From Helicobacter himalayensis (lineage in GTDB: Bacteria; Campylobacterota; Campylobacteria; Campylobacterales; Helicobacteraceae): a stretch of 64,000 bases of DNA. Below, piece after piece: positions 38,419-48,068 of this stretch. The number at the start of each line of letters is the position of its first letter. Positions within the stretch are counted from its first letter, which is position 1. The position numbers and the translations under genes are program-made. The notes below the pieces were generated by a model. The model was given only the letters and a program-made list of their open reading frames with translations, ran no database searches and was not told where the DNA came from. The stretch is taken from the NCBI RefSeq assembly GCF_001602095.1, contig NZ_CP014991.1, positions 1,426,001-1,490,000 of the forward strand, given 5' to 3'.

Positions 38419-38946
38419 TTATTTCAATAATAAAGGTAATGACTCTAGAATCTGCTTTGCTTTTGCTTCAAGATTCTCTGTTTTGCTATTATCAATGCAA
38501 AGATGTGGTGTTGGTTCATCAAATGCTATATCAATACCTACAATATCGCGTATCTCTCCATTGAGCCCACCAGAGTACAATCCCTTTTGATCGCGTTTTA
38601 TCAGTTCATCAAAAGGGCATTGTATATAGACTTCAAAGTAATGTGGTAAATGCGTGCGATTATAGGCATAAATAGGCTCAAACATTGAAATTGTGCTAAC
38701 TACGCACACAATTCCTTGAAGTGAAAGAATATGCGCTAATTTGGCTCGCTTAAGTGCCATATCTATGCGTCCATTTTTATCATAACTTGTCGCACCAAAA
38801 AGCTCTCTCAACTCATCACCATCGATATAGACGACATTTGGAATCTTTGCTTTGAGGTATTGGTACAGCACTCTGCCTATCGTGCTTTTACCACTTCCTG
38901 CAAGTCCTGTGAGCCATATTACCAAGCCTTTTTTAGATTCTACCAT
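38419..38946 (-). CDS. CysC-like kinase, probable cytidine diphosphoramidate kinase (Cj1415-like)
   Basis: 175 residues of the adenylylsulfate-kinase fold: the P-loop is GLAGSGKST, then YIDGDELRELF and the late DEPTPHLCIDN. Taken alone it would be called CysC. No sulfate-assimilation genes lie near, and it ends an operon that otherwise matches C. jejuni MeOPN synthesis, where the CysC-like Cj1415 phosphorylates the 3'-OH of cytidine diphosphoramidate. That function is inferred from context. It overlaps the CysQ-like gene by 14 bp. Confidence 0.8.
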   Translation of the reverse strand: MVESKKGLVIWLTGLAGSGKSTIGRVLYQYLKAKIPNVVYIDGDELRELFGATSYDKNGRIDMALKRAKLAHILSLQGIVCVVSTISMFEPIYAYNRTHLPHYFEVYIQCPFDELIKRDQKGLYSGGLNGEIRDIVGIDIAFDEPTPHLCIDNSKTENLEAKAKQILESLPLLLK

Positions 38947-39787
38947 TACAAAACTCCCTATAAATTATCCCACCTTGTGCCTGCTGACTAAAAGCGATGA
39001 AATGGTTATTTTTAATGCATGGTTTATTATAGCAAAGCGGTTTTTTGGTCTCCACATCAAGCACTATTCCTCCACTTTCTTGTATGATAATATCTCCTGC
39101 TGCACTATCCCACTCTTTGCTTCCTATAAAGCGAGGATAAATATAAGCTTCTCCGCTTGCTACAAGACAAAATTTTAAGCTCGCTCCCAATGCCCTTGTC
39201 GCCAAAGAATAATGCTGTAAAAAATCTTGTGTATATGATGAGTGATGAAAATTTGAAATTAAAGCTGTGTGTCTATCAGGGCTTGCAATATCTAATGGTA
39301 GTTTTTTGGCATTTGCCAAAAGAGATGTCATATTCATAGAATCTATATTGAAAAATTTTTTTTCGAAGTTTGTGATTACATACGCACCAAATCCCTGCGC
39401 ACCAAAGTAAATCTGATGCAATGCTGGGGCATATATCACGCCTAAAATCGGCAATGTTTGTTCATCTTGCTTCTCCATAAGTGCAATATTTATACAAAAC
39501 TCATCATTGTGTGCGAGAAAATCTTTTGTCCCATCAAGTGGATCGATAAGAAAATACCTCTCCAAATCCTTGCGCTTTAGATACTCCAGCTCATTTTCTT
39601 CAGAACAAATAGGAATATCTACAATACGCAAAAGCTCTTGACACAAATATGTATGGCTTGCAATATCTGCTGAAGTTAGCGGGGAATTATCATTTTTGAG
39701 TATGAAATCCCCATCGCCATAAAATCGCAAAATCTCTTCTCCAGCATAAAAAGCAGCTCTCAAAATTTGCATAATAATATTTTGCAT
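38933..39787 (-). CDS. CysQ-like 3'-phosphatase (inositol monophosphatase family)
   Basis: 284 residues. Metal-site motifs of the lithium-sensitive phosphatases are complete: CSEENELEYL, LIDPLDGTKDF and SKEWDSAAGDII. CysQ normally removes the 3'-phosphate of PAP or PAPS. Inside this operon the likelier substrate is the 3'-phosphorylated cytidine nucleotide released when phosphoramidate is transferred from a 3'-phospho-CDP-amidate donor. This is inference; a general PAP phosphatase role remains possible. I do not recall a counterpart inside the C. jejuni cluster. Confidence 0.8.
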   Translation of the reverse strand: MQNIIMQILRAAFYAGEEILRFYGDGDFILKNDNSPLTSADIASHTYLCQELLRIVDIPICSEENELEYLKRKDLERYFLIDPLDGTKDFLAHNDEFCINIALMEKQDEQTLPILGVIYAPALHQIYFGAQGFGAYVITNFEKKFFNIDSMNMTSLLANAKKLPLDIASPDRHTALISNFHHSSYTQDFLQHYSLATRALGASLKFCLVASGEAYIYPRFIGSKEWDSAAGDIIIQESGGIVLDVETKKPLCYNKPCIKNNHFIAFSQQAQGGIIYREFCNGRI

Positions 39788-39830
39788 ATCTCACTCCTTT
39801 TGCGCATTGTTGGTGCTCTCTAAATATCTC

Positions 39831-40580
39831 TTACACTTCCAAGTCAGAAACAGAATCTATCTCTAACCATTTCCATATGTTTTTTATACAATGTGCCTCA
39901 AACCCAGTATCAATCAAACCTTGTAAAAAACTTGTCATATACATATTGTCAAAATCTTTTCCGTCATAGAGTACTTGCGTATTAAGATGATGATAAAAGC
40001 CAATCACCTTTGGTAAAAATTCAGCACTAAAGCTAAAAAGCCCCATATACTGCCCTTGTATCTCATCTATGCTTTTAGGTTTTTTACCAAGCTCAATGAT
40101 TGTATCTCCTTGCAATTTTAAAGTCTCTGCGTCGCTAAGCACATCAGTAAATCTCCTCTCCCATAATGCGCGCCAATTCATATCAATTGCTATGCCAAAA
40201 TCACCTTTATATGACTTCATCGCTTCAACAAGCTCTTTTTGATAGATAATATCTGCATAAGATATCAATACCCCCTCTTGCTCATTTACACATTTTGTCA
40301 AAAAACCCTCTGCGCAAAAAAGTGTAGCGACCATGTTTGTTTTAGCAAAATGTGGATTTCGGAATATATAGTTGATGCCATGTGTTTTTGCATATTGCTC
40401 CAAAACTTCAAATTTGTATCCCCCAACAATGCCAATATCTGTAATGCCAGATTCTCTCAAAGCGCATAGCGCATATTCTAAAATTGCTTTTTGTTTGTAT
40501 TGCACAAGGCATTTTGGGATATCTTTTGTAAGTGGCATAAGTCTTGACCCAAAACCAGCAGCCAATATTAACGCTTTCAT
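39831..40580 (-). CDS. Nucleotidyltransferase, probable CTP:phosphoglutamine cytidylyltransferase (Cj1416-like)
   Basis: 249 residues. The NTP-transfer motif LAAGFGSRLMPLTKDIPKCLV opens the protein, and ALRESGITDIGIVGGYK and later NMYMTSFLQGLID fit sugar-phosphate/choline-phosphate nucleotidyltransferases. In C. jejuni the homologous cluster member Cj1416 links glutamine phosphate to CMP. Family membership is clear; the substrate is from context. It is nine bases downstream of the amidotransferase gene. Confidence 0.82.
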   Translation of the reverse strand: MKALILAAGFGSRLMPLTKDIPKCLVQYKQKAILEYALCALRESGITDIGIVGGYKFEVLEQYAKTHGINYIFRNPHFAKTNMVATLFCAEGFLTKCVNEQEGVLISYADIIYQKELVEAMKSYKGDFGIAIDMNWRALWERRFTDVLSDAETLKLQGDTIIELGKKPKSIDEIQGQYMGLFSFSAEFLPKVIGFYHHLNTQVLYDGKDFDNMYMTSFLQGLIDTGFEAHCIKNIWKWLEIDSVSDLEV

Positions 40581-40589
40581 TTATCTCCT

Positions 40590-41249
40590 TTATTGCTTGT
40601 TTTCTTTAAATTTTTTCACACATTCAAGATAAGAATCCAAAATCTCAGTATTTTCTAATCCCCCATCTCGCTCGATGTGCCACATAATCCCAAAAAGTGC
40701 CCTACTTTTATGCTTAAAGCCCTCTATACTATATTGATGAGAATCTAAACTCTGCTCTCCATAATCACATCTCTTTGCTGCTGCTAATTCTATAAGGTCT
40801 GCTCCCAAATGTGTTATGCAATAATGATGAAATGAATTGACATAAAACCTTGAAGTTGCACTATAAACTAAATGTGCTTGTGTATGCCCACTACAAGCCT
40901 TGAGTGTCGAATCAAAAAAATAAGCTAGAATCTGTGCGCCTCGACACACTCCAAGTAGGGGAATATTATGCTTTATGCAATACTTAATAAGAGCGTATTC
41001 ATAATTGTCACGTATTTGTGAAAGTCCATCATCACAAAATATCCCCAAGTCATTTCCTCCACTTAGAATCACTCCGCTTAAAAATGGTGCATAACGACTA
41101 AAATCTATCCCATAACTCAAAGGTAATGGCAAAAAATCTTTCAACTCACACGCAAAAAATCTCCCCCAATCCTGTGCTAAACACTCTCGTATTTCATTAT
41201 ATGCGGTGTGTTGTATCAATCTTTGTGTTATCCCAATATAATTCATCAC
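40590..41249 (-). CDS. Class I amidotransferase-type hydrolase, probable gamma-glutamyl-CDP-amidate hydrolase (Cj1417-like)
   Basis: 219 residues. The nucleophile elbow is LLGVCRGAQIL (catalytic Cys), GVILSGGNDLG forms the oxyanion region, and NSFHHYCI supplies the histidine, as in peptidase C26/gamma-glutamyl hydrolases. In the C. jejuni pathway Cj1417 cleaves glutamate from CDP-glutamine to leave cytidine diphosphoramidate. The assignment rests on fold plus operon context. Confidence 0.82.
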   Translation of the reverse strand: MMNYIGITQRLIQHTAYNEIRECLAQDWGRFFACELKDFLPLPLSYGIDFSRYAPFLSGVILSGGNDLGIFCDDGLSQIRDNYEYALIKYCIKHNIPLLGVCRGAQILAYFFDSTLKACSGHTQAHLVYSATSRFYVNSFHHYCITHLGADLIELAAAKRCDYGEQSLDSHQYSIEGFKHKSRALFGIMWHIERDGGLENTEILDSYLECVKKFKENKQ

Positions 41250-41278
41250 CTGCCTTTATTGTGATTTGTCAAGCAAAA

Positions 41279-43708
41279 TTACAAACATAAAATCTGCTCA
41301 CTTGCACATTCTAACCGTAGCTTATAAGCAAGTTTGTATTTTGCAAATGCTTCTTCTCCCACGCCAATCACTGCTGGCATTTGCAACTCTGCTGCTCGGA
41401 TTGCCATATGAGAATTAGCTCCGCCATAGCAAGTAATAAATCCTGCGATTGGTTGCGTAAATAAGAAATCAAATCCCGGGTCAGCTGATTCTATAAGCAC
41501 AATTTTATCTCTAAAATCTTGTGTTTTTATAGAATCTTGTTTGAGTGTTTCTAATACCAAAACATCTGCTGTGACACTTTTTTGTGTAATAAAATTTGGG
41601 GCTATATTTGGAAGATAAAAGCTCCATACATCAGAGCCTCTAAGTATAAGACTAGGAAGCTTGAGAGAAAGCGTAAGGGCAAATTCTAATTTGTGAGCTT
41701 GTATCTCGCTTAAAAATCTCTCTTTAGGGCTATCTTTATATAAACTTGAATATAAACTTAAAATACTTTTAATGTCTAAATGTGCCATATCTTGCACTTC
41801 TATATCAAGATTCTCACCAAGTTCTTTGATGAGTTTGAGTGCATAAGAGAGTAGCTTTGAAAATTCAAATTTCACACTCTCTCTCCCCTCAATCACACAA
41901 GTAAAAAACAAAAATAATTCTTTGCCACTAATTTTTAAACCATTCTCTCGCAAAAGTGTATCAAGCTCTTTAAATCTTTCTTCACTCAAGCTAAAGGTAG
42001 TATGCATATTTTTTGGATTTGGTAGAGAATCTAGCATATCAAAATAGCTCTCAAAACTCTCATCATAGCGAGGAGAGAGTATATTATAACTCCCCGCACG
42101 CAAATGTCCGTATTTCTCCAAAAATGCTTTTTTATTGCCAGTTGTTTTTAATATCATCAAATCCATACTTAAGTCTTTGGATACGCTGTGTAACGATCCT
42201 AAAAAGCTCTCTTTTTCCTCAATGCTCAAAAATCCTATCTCCACCAAAGAATGCAACATCTGCATAGCCACAAATGCTGCACGTGCAATACCTGCAAATG
42301 GCAATGTCCCAAATCGCTTACAATCCTCAATACACCAATAAATCTTATCATACACACCTGCACTTGAGCGCACAATGCTCTCATAACGCAAGCGCAATTC
42401 TTCCATTTTGTGTAAATCTCTAAGATACAAGCCATTTTGAGGATTAAGGATGGAGTTTGTAAGCTCTAAAAGACTAAATTCTATACGCTTAAGCTCATTT
42501 GCATTAAAGCCAAAATTAAGGAGTTTTTTTAGCTTAGAATCTATGGCGAAATCATAGCAAGAAAGCACAATATCAAACTCGATTTTATCGTGAAGCTGTG
42601 GATTTTCTATAAGCCTAGAAGTATAATAATCCACGAGTTTGCTTGCGATATGAGAATCTAGATTTTTAGGTATAAAAGAATTAAAAGAAAGCCTCACATC
42701 AACATAAGGAATACCTAAAAATGAATGTATAAGTGGGTGAGATCGAAGATTTCTGTAACCATAGTTATCGCGCTGATACGCCCAAATATTATCTGTAATA
42801 ATCTCCTTATACAAGCTCAAAGCCAAACGTTTTGGTTTGAGTCCAATAATCTCGGCTGGATTCCAATCAGGCATAACGCCAAATACGCTTCTTTCCCCCA
42901 AAATATGTTCTTGTGGAGCACAAAGAGAATCTATCCGTTTATAAAGGCGCGATAATGCTCGCGTACTTAATAAGTTATTTTGCAATGTATGAGCAATCAC
43001 CAAAACACGCACTTGCAAGCAATACAGCACATCTTCACTCAAAGCAAATTCTACATCTAAAGCTTTGCAATCAAAAAGAACTTCCAATTCCCTCACCATA
43101 TCCATTACACGCTCTAAATATGGATAATCTAGGTTATGATGAGTGGCTATATCTGAATTTCTAGAATCCACTTTTGGTGAATTTGCCTTTATATCTTTGT
43201 AGCCTCTAAATTCACAAAATGAAAAAATCTCCCCTTCACTTCCACTTGTAATCGCGCTATTGCTCCCACTCTGATCATAGCTGATACAAAAATAAGGTGC
43301 GCCACTTTCTTTATCAACACTAAATGCGACGCCACACATGCTAATAGATTCTAGCATTGGCTGGATTAGCACCTCATCATCTGGATTTGGCATACTTAAA
43401 GCAACTTTATATAGAGCCTCTAGCAACGCTTTTTTGTCATTAGAATCCACATTTGCAATACTCTCATATGCTCCAGCATTTGAAGATTTTGTGCTATCTT
43501 CGGCTTGAGAACTTGATCTGATGATAAGTTTTTGACACTCAAACGTAGCGATAGAATCTAAAATGGCATTTTTAGATTCTTGATTTTGTAAGGCATTGAG
43601 AGTTGTAGTCAAAAGAGGCAAAACCCTTGTGTGTTTGAGTTTATTTTGGGTTTGTAAATCATAAAGTTGCGCGAGATTACCTGCTTTGGTAGAAAAATGT
43701 AGCATCAA
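41279..43708 (-). CDS. PEP-synthase-like enzyme, probable L-glutamine kinase (Cj1418-like)
   Basis: 809 residues. The N-terminal ATP-grasp part has [20 protein letters not shown] and later [18 protein letters not shown], as in pyruvate phosphate dikinase/PEP synthase. The C-terminal swivelling domain has [22 protein letters not shown] with the phospho-acceptor histidine. There is no PEP-binding TIM-barrel domain. Cj1418 of C. jejuni uses this architecture to phosphorylate the amide nitrogen of glutamine, the first step to MeOPN. Its ATG overlaps the stop of the upstream transferase by four bases. Confidence 0.85.
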   Translation of the reverse strand: MMLHFSTKAGNLAQLYDLQTQNKLKHTRVLPLLTTTLNALQNQESKNAILDSIATFECQKLIIRSSSQAEDSTKSSNAGAYESIANVDSNDKKALLEALYKVALSMPNPDDEVLIQPMLESISMCGVAFSVDKESGAPYFCISYDQSGSNSAITSGSEGEIFSFCEFRGYKDIKANSPKVDSRNSDIATHHNLDYPYLERVMDMVRELEVLFDCKALDVEFALSEDVLYCLQVRVLVIAHTLQNNLLSTRALSRLYKRIDSLCAPQEHILGERSVFGVMPDWNPAEIIGLKPKRLALSLYKEIITDNIWAYQRDNYGYRNLRSHPLIHSFLGIPYVDVRLSFNSFIPKNLDSHIASKLVDYYTSRLIENPQLHDKIEFDIVLSCYDFAIDSKLKKLLNFGFNANELKRIEFSLLELTNSILNPQNGLYLRDLHKMEELRLRYESIVRSSAGVYDKIYWCIEDCKRFGTLPFAGIARAAFVAMQMLHSLVEIGFLSIEEKESFLGSLHSVSKDLSMDLMILKTTGNKKAFLEKYGHLRAGSYNILSPRYDESFESYFDMLDSLPNPKNMHTTFSLSEERFKELDTLLRENGLKISGKELFLFFTCVIEGRESVKFEFSKLLSYALKLIKELGENLDIEVQDMAHLDIKSILSLYSSLYKDSPKERFLSEIQAHKLEFALTLSLKLPSLILRGSDVWSFYLPNIAPNFITQKSVTADVLVLETLKQDSIKTQDFRDKIVLIESADPGFDFLFTQPIAGFITCYGGANSHMAIRAAELQMPAVIGVGEEAFAKYKLAYKLRLECASEQILCL

Positions 43709-45069
43709 GATTCTCTCACAAATTGTATAGGCTGTGTGGATTTTTCAAATTGGATTGATTGACTTAAACTAGCCATATCAAAAGGCTTATCCTGCAATAT
43801 ACATGCACACATCATCTCAAAGCCTTGATAATACTCCCAAGATTGCACGATTTCTGACGCATTAGTTTTGATATGAGCTAATTCCATATCAAGCAAACTT
43901 TTAAGCTCAAGTGCTACAGATGGATTAGCATACAAATATTCAATGATTTGGTATTCGCTGATAGTTTTTTTGGTTTGACACTGCACACGCAAAGCGACAA
44001 AAAATCCATTAAGGTAAAGCTTTATAGAATCAAATATCGCGCTTGAATCCTTAAGCTTACAAAAGTCATTATATGTCCTTATATCAGCATAGATTCTAAT
44101 ATTGCTAAACTCATCTGGCACAGCAAAATGCTTTGTCATATCAAGAGAGTGCCGTGTATTATCTTGTTTTTGCAATGTTGTTATGAGTATTTTAAACACT
44201 TGCTTTTGAGGTGCTGTTCTTATGTGTAGAGAATCTGGAGTGTCGTATTCCACACACAGATAAAATGGCAAAATCGCGTGCAATGAGCCATATAATTTAC
44301 CTTCAAAAAATTCTCTATTCACTGGAGGGTTAAATCCAAAACGCGCACTTAAGTCTTGAAAACTCTCAAATGCCCTCTCTTTTGAAATCGCGCTCATATC
44401 CATATAATGCACTTTTTGAATCCGCCCGCCAAAGCTATGAAGCAGTGAATTTTGGATAAATGGATAAATTACAGACATTGTGTGAGGATTAATAAGATTC
44501 CTAATCCCCACAAGAGTAGGCTCTGTGTATAGAGCCTTCATATCCTGTGTCACATCTGTTCGCGCAAAATCCGAATAAAAAACTTTCAAAATCTCATCAT
44601 AAGACGTATCAAGACGACATTCTTTTACAACAGAAGGCGTAGATGAATATTGCATATTCACAAAAGATTTTAGCACACTTATAGGATCTCGTACAAGACA
44701 AAGTGCATCTGTAGGCTTAAAGATAGAGGCAAAAAAACGTTTCTCATCTTTAAATCCAAGCTCTGATATAGCAATCACACAGAATCTATTTCGCAATATT
44801 CCACCTACAAGCATACGCCAAATATCGCAATATCGCTTCTCTCCATTTTCAGCACAATGCCAATTTAGCGTAACTTTACATTCGCTCAAAAACCGCAGCA
44901 TTGCATTGTGTCCTACTCCATGACTGAGAAGACATACAAAGCGATAATTTGTAGGTAATTTTAAATGACAAATCCAGGCAAGTTTGGCTATAACATAAAG
45001 TATCGAACGCACTCCAAATTTAAGAAGTCGTATTATGTTTGATTTTATGCTTTTTTGATCTTTACTCAT
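43705..45069 (-). CDS. Sulfotransferase-like protein, probable phosphoramidate transferase (always in frame)
   Basis: 454 residues. A hydrophobic N-terminal segment (about 12-35) is followed by [16 protein letters not shown], in the position of the sulfotransferase 5'-phosphosulfate loop, and [14 protein letters not shown], in the position of the 3'-phosphate-binding RDP...S motif. Both also occur in the phase-variable gene at 46771-48074. Operon position matches the MeOPN transferases Cj1421/Cj1422 of C. jejuni, though those are longer as I recall. It has no long homopolymer tract. Confidence 0.65.
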   Translation of the reverse strand: MSKDQKSIKSNIIRLLKFGVRSILYVIAKLAWICHLKLPTNYRFVCLLSHGVGHNAMLRFLSECKVTLNWHCAENGEKRYCDIWRMLVGGILRNRFCVIAISELGFKDEKRFFASIFKPTDALCLVRDPISVLKSFVNMQYSSTPSVVKECRLDTSYDEILKVFYSDFARTDVTQDMKALYTEPTLVGIRNLINPHTMSVIYPFIQNSLLHSFGGRIQKVHYMDMSAISKERAFESFQDLSARFGFNPPVNREFFEGKLYGSLHAILPFYLCVEYDTPDSLHIRTAPQKQVFKILITTLQKQDNTRHSLDMTKHFAVPDEFSNIRIYADIRTYNDFCKLKDSSAIFDSIKLYLNGFFVALRVQCQTKKTISEYQIIEYLYANPSVALELKSLLDMELAHIKTNASEIVQSWEYYQGFEMMCACILQDKPFDMASLSQSIQFEKSTQPIQFVRES

Positions 45070-45095
45070 GACATTCCTTGTGTTCTATGATTTAA

Positions 45096-45945
45096 TCATT
45101 TAGCACGCGCACTCCACGCTCTTGTCGTGTATTTGATACCAAATTCACTTGGCAAACTATGACGCAAGGAATAGGCGATTTTTTCAAATAACTCTTTGCC
45201 TTCTTGTGTTTCTAAATCCCAATAGGGATTTTTCACACTCCGCCATGCAAGAATATAGCTCTCAATACTTTGATGAAAGGTAAAATCCTCTTCTATATAA
45301 ATGATGTGTTCAAATAAATCTTTATGTTGCTCTATTTTTTCTCTTTGAGATTCTCTGCGCACTCCACGCGTATAATGAGGAATGATAGAGAGTATAACCT
45401 CTTCTGCGATTTCTTGTATTGGATCGTTTAAATCTCTGTGATTCCACAAACAGCTGAATAATCCGCCTTTTTTGAGAATCCGATGCGTCTCTATCAAAGC
45501 CTTGTCTCTATCTAGGACATTAAAACTAGATCCAAAAGTTACCCAATCATAAGTGTGAGATTTTAATCCTGTATCTAGACCACCAGCACGTCTCCATTGT
45601 ATATGATGAGAATCTTTGGTGCGCTCCTGCCCTATTTCTCTCATTGCATCATTTGGCTCCACTGCCACCACCTCGCAACCTCGAGAAAGAAGCATAATGC
45701 TCAGATTTCCTGTCCCTGCACCAATATCAGCCACATTCAATCCTTGACACTTTTCATCTTTAGATTCTGCTATTAAGGACGAATTTGCCCCCCCCCCCCG
45801 ACAACACAGGGTTTGTAGTATTTTTTGCCGCTAGCAATAGCATATCAATACTATTTGGCGCATAATTTGGGCGATATTCATAAAATTTCGCATGACTTGT
45901 ATAGTCCCAATGTTTTTCAACTAATTTTTTTGATGTTTCTTTCAT
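45096..45945 (-). CDS. Phase-variable SAM-dependent methyltransferase (MeOPN-type), OFF in this sequence
   Basis: The ATG at 45945 begins a frame (MKETSKKLVEKHWDYTSHAK) that enters 12 G (45799-45788) and stops after 61 residues. With 11 (or 8, 14) G it continues as ANSSLIAESKDEKCQGLNVADIGAGTGNLSIM, giving a class I methyltransferase of 282 residues with the SAM loop ADIGAGTG and a C-terminal GIKYTTRAWSA. It resembles the next gene upstream (46000-46770). In C. jejuni, methyltransferases Cj1419/Cj1420 of the MeOPN locus are similar, and a poly-G tract is known there too. An internal TTG start at 45740 could give only a partial protein. Confidence 0.78.
45788..45799. repeat. Poly-G/C tract, 12 bases, in a methyltransferase gene
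   Basis: Twelve C on the plus strand (G on the coding strand). The register puts the gene out of frame; eleven would restore it. The flanks (TCG before and CAAATT after, on the coding strand) match those of the second tract at 47378-47387. Confidence 0.92.
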
Positions 45946-45999
45946 GTTTTACTCCTTTTTATGTGTTTGTTTCTTAATGTAAGTATTTATACACTTGCA

Positions 46000-46770
46000 T
46001 TAATGTGTGCTTTGCACGCTCCAAGCGCGAATTTTGTATGGAATTTCAATTAAATTAAGATGAGCAATTTTGCTCTCTATCATTTGCAAAATCTCTTGCC
46101 AACGACCCTCGCCTGCTTGAGCCTGTATATCATTAACAGAATGCCATGCCCCCATATAACGAGCTTTATCCATAATCTCTATATAATCACATTCCATAAA
46201 AAAGCATTCTTTAAAATCCCCCGTGCTTGTGAGAATCTCTTCCCATTTTTTGACATTTTGACTTCCACTTGAAACACGGCTTAATTCTGGCACTATGGCT
46301 TTTATCTCACATTCAATCTCCCCAAAAATAGAATCTTCTTTGATGTTGCGTGGATTCCAAAGTGCTGTAAAATAGCCTCCCGACTTTAAGATTCTGGCAA
46401 ATTCCGGAATAGACTTAGAAGGATCAGTCCAATGAAATGAACTCGCCATAACTACCCAATCATAAGCATTAGATTCTAGTCCTGTGGCTTCGCCACTCCC
46501 TTCACGCCAAACAATATCGCATGATTTGGTGTAAGCCATGCCTTCAGATCGCATATTTGCATTCGGCTCGACGCAAGTAAGTTGCAAGCCAAAATTCGCA
46601 AGCATTTTGCTCAATTTACCCGTCCCTGCACCAATCTCTGCTACCTTAAAAGATTGGATAGGTAAATGATGTGGCTTTACGCACGCGATGAGTTTTTCTA
46701 ATAACATTGCACTGTATGCAGGACGATTGTGATAATGCTTTGCTACCTCTGTAAAATCTCCTTGCTTCAT
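46000..46770 (-). CDS. SAM-dependent methyltransferase, probably of the MeOPN pathway (Cj1419/1420-like)
   Basis: 256 residues, class I methyltransferase (methyltransf_11 type): VAEIGAGTGKLSKML is the SAM-binding loop, then VEPNANMRSEG and the WHSVNDIQAQAG region. It would supply the O-methyl group of methyl phosphoramidate. The ATG directly follows the TGA of the upstream transferase frame with AAAGGAGAG inside that gene. It contains no homopolymer tract, so methylation may persist when the sibling gene is off. Confidence 0.8.
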   Translation of the reverse strand: MKQGDFTEVAKHYHNRPAYSAMLLEKLIACVKPHHLPIQSFKVAEIGAGTGKLSKMLANFGLQLTCVEPNANMRSEGMAYTKSCDIVWREGSGEATGLESNAYDWVVMASSFHWTDPSKSIPEFARILKSGGYFTALWNPRNIKEDSIFGEIECEIKAIVPELSRVSSGSQNVKKWEEILTSTGDFKECFFMECDYIEIMDKARYMGAWHSVNDIQAQAGEGRWQEILQMIESKIAHLNLIEIPYKIRAWSVQSTH

Positions 46771-48068
46771 TCACTCTCCTTTATCGAAATTAAAATATGA
46801 AAGAAACTTCTTTGTATGGATAAATTCATCAAGAATATTTGGAAAATCACATCTTAAGATGTCTAATTCTCTGTGGATTTTGTATGCAAGATCTTTGGCA
46901 TAGGACTGATTATCTAAAAGTGTGGCAATAATACGCTCTTCGGTGAATTCGTAATCTTTATGCTTCTTAAACATTTCAAAAACATAATGTATATATTTTA
47001 GAATCTTTTGATCGAGCTCATCTTGTTGTATAGATATATCAATAGATTTTATGCTAGCCAAAATCAATGGATATTGCTCATAATTTTGGACAACATAATG
47101 TTTGATAGGATAATACTCTTTAACGTGGGGTCTTTTGGTGAGCGTTGCCATATCGACTTCTTGGATACATTGCCCATTGAGACGAGAAAGCGTAGAAAGG
47201 ACGAAAATCTCATTGTTATATTCAAAAACATAAGGAAAACATCGAGGAAAAAGCGAACCCTTAATTGCAGATTCTCGAATAGAATCCAAATGAGTTGAGG
47301 TATGATCTAAGATGTGAAGTTGAGTAGAAATATACGAGCTTGGAAGTTTGTTATTTAAGCCTTTAAGGGTAAATTTGCCCCCCCCCCGATAATATCGCTA
47401 GATTGAGAATCTAAACTATACCCAAACTTAGAAGCAAAAGATTGCATTGTATGAAGCATACCATTATCATCAATATCGCGCATTCTTAAATAATGCACTT
47501 CACTTGCAATGTGACTTACTAACGCCCGCTCCGAAGTAAAGTGAAACATCAAATGCTCAATATAATCAATCATGGAAAAAAGATATTTGTTTGCGTCTTC
47601 TTGCGAGTTGATTTTAGAAATAGCGTGAAACATAGATACATTAATGTTGCTTTTTATGATAGAGATTGGATCGCGGATTATCTGATAAAGTGGAACTTTG
47701 TGTTTTAAACCCCTAAAAATACTCGGAGCATAGGCATTAAGTGGGGCTTTATCAAATACCAAACCATCACTACTTTTTTTGCTAAAGCCATGAAATTTCC
47801 GCCAAAAAATAAAAGGACGCACAGCCTCAAAGGTAAGCACCTGACATGGCTTAGCATGGATAGACTCTAAGTAATGCAAAAAAGCAGTCAAACCTACTCC
47901 ATGCCCACCAAGAATGATATATTTATAACTTTGTGGATGTGGAATAAAATTTGTCAAAGTAAAAATTACCTTGACAAATGGCACTCTATCCCACAACAAT
48001 CCCCATCTTCTGCTACGCACAATTTTAAGCATACTTTTAATTTTACGCACAAATACAAATAGCTGCAA
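46771..48068 (-). CDS. Phase-variable sulfotransferase-like protein, probable phosphoramidate transferase, OFF in this sequence
   Basis: First gene of the operon. I take the TTG at 48068, five bases after AAGGAG; the GTG at 48074 is too close. The frame has GGHGVGLTAFLHYLE and IIRDPISIIKSNIN as in the 43705-45069 gene. It runs into 10 G (47387-47378) and stops at 47355. With 8 or 11 G it continues through GKFTLKGLNNKLPSSYIS and joins the downstream frame ending at 46771, giving about 432 residues. The separate frame at 46771-47289 is therefore its C-terminal part. Confidence 0.75.
47378..47387. repeat. Poly-G/C tract, 10 bases, in a transferase gene
   Basis: Ten C on the plus strand. Ten G on the coding strand gives a truncated protein; 8 or 11 restore the frame. 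Compare the tract at 45788-45799. Confidence 0.92.

Noticed and set aside
38419-39787. Sulfate assimilation pair (cysC and cysQ)
   Set aside because: Family matches alone suggest PAPS metabolism, but no cysD, cysN, cysH or sulfate transporter is near and the operon fits MeOPN synthesis. I kept the family names only as descriptions.
46771-47289. Separate 172-residue hypothetical gene
   Set aside because: It has no start signal of its own, and it becomes the C-terminal part of the upstream transferase when the poly-G tract has 8 or 11 bases.
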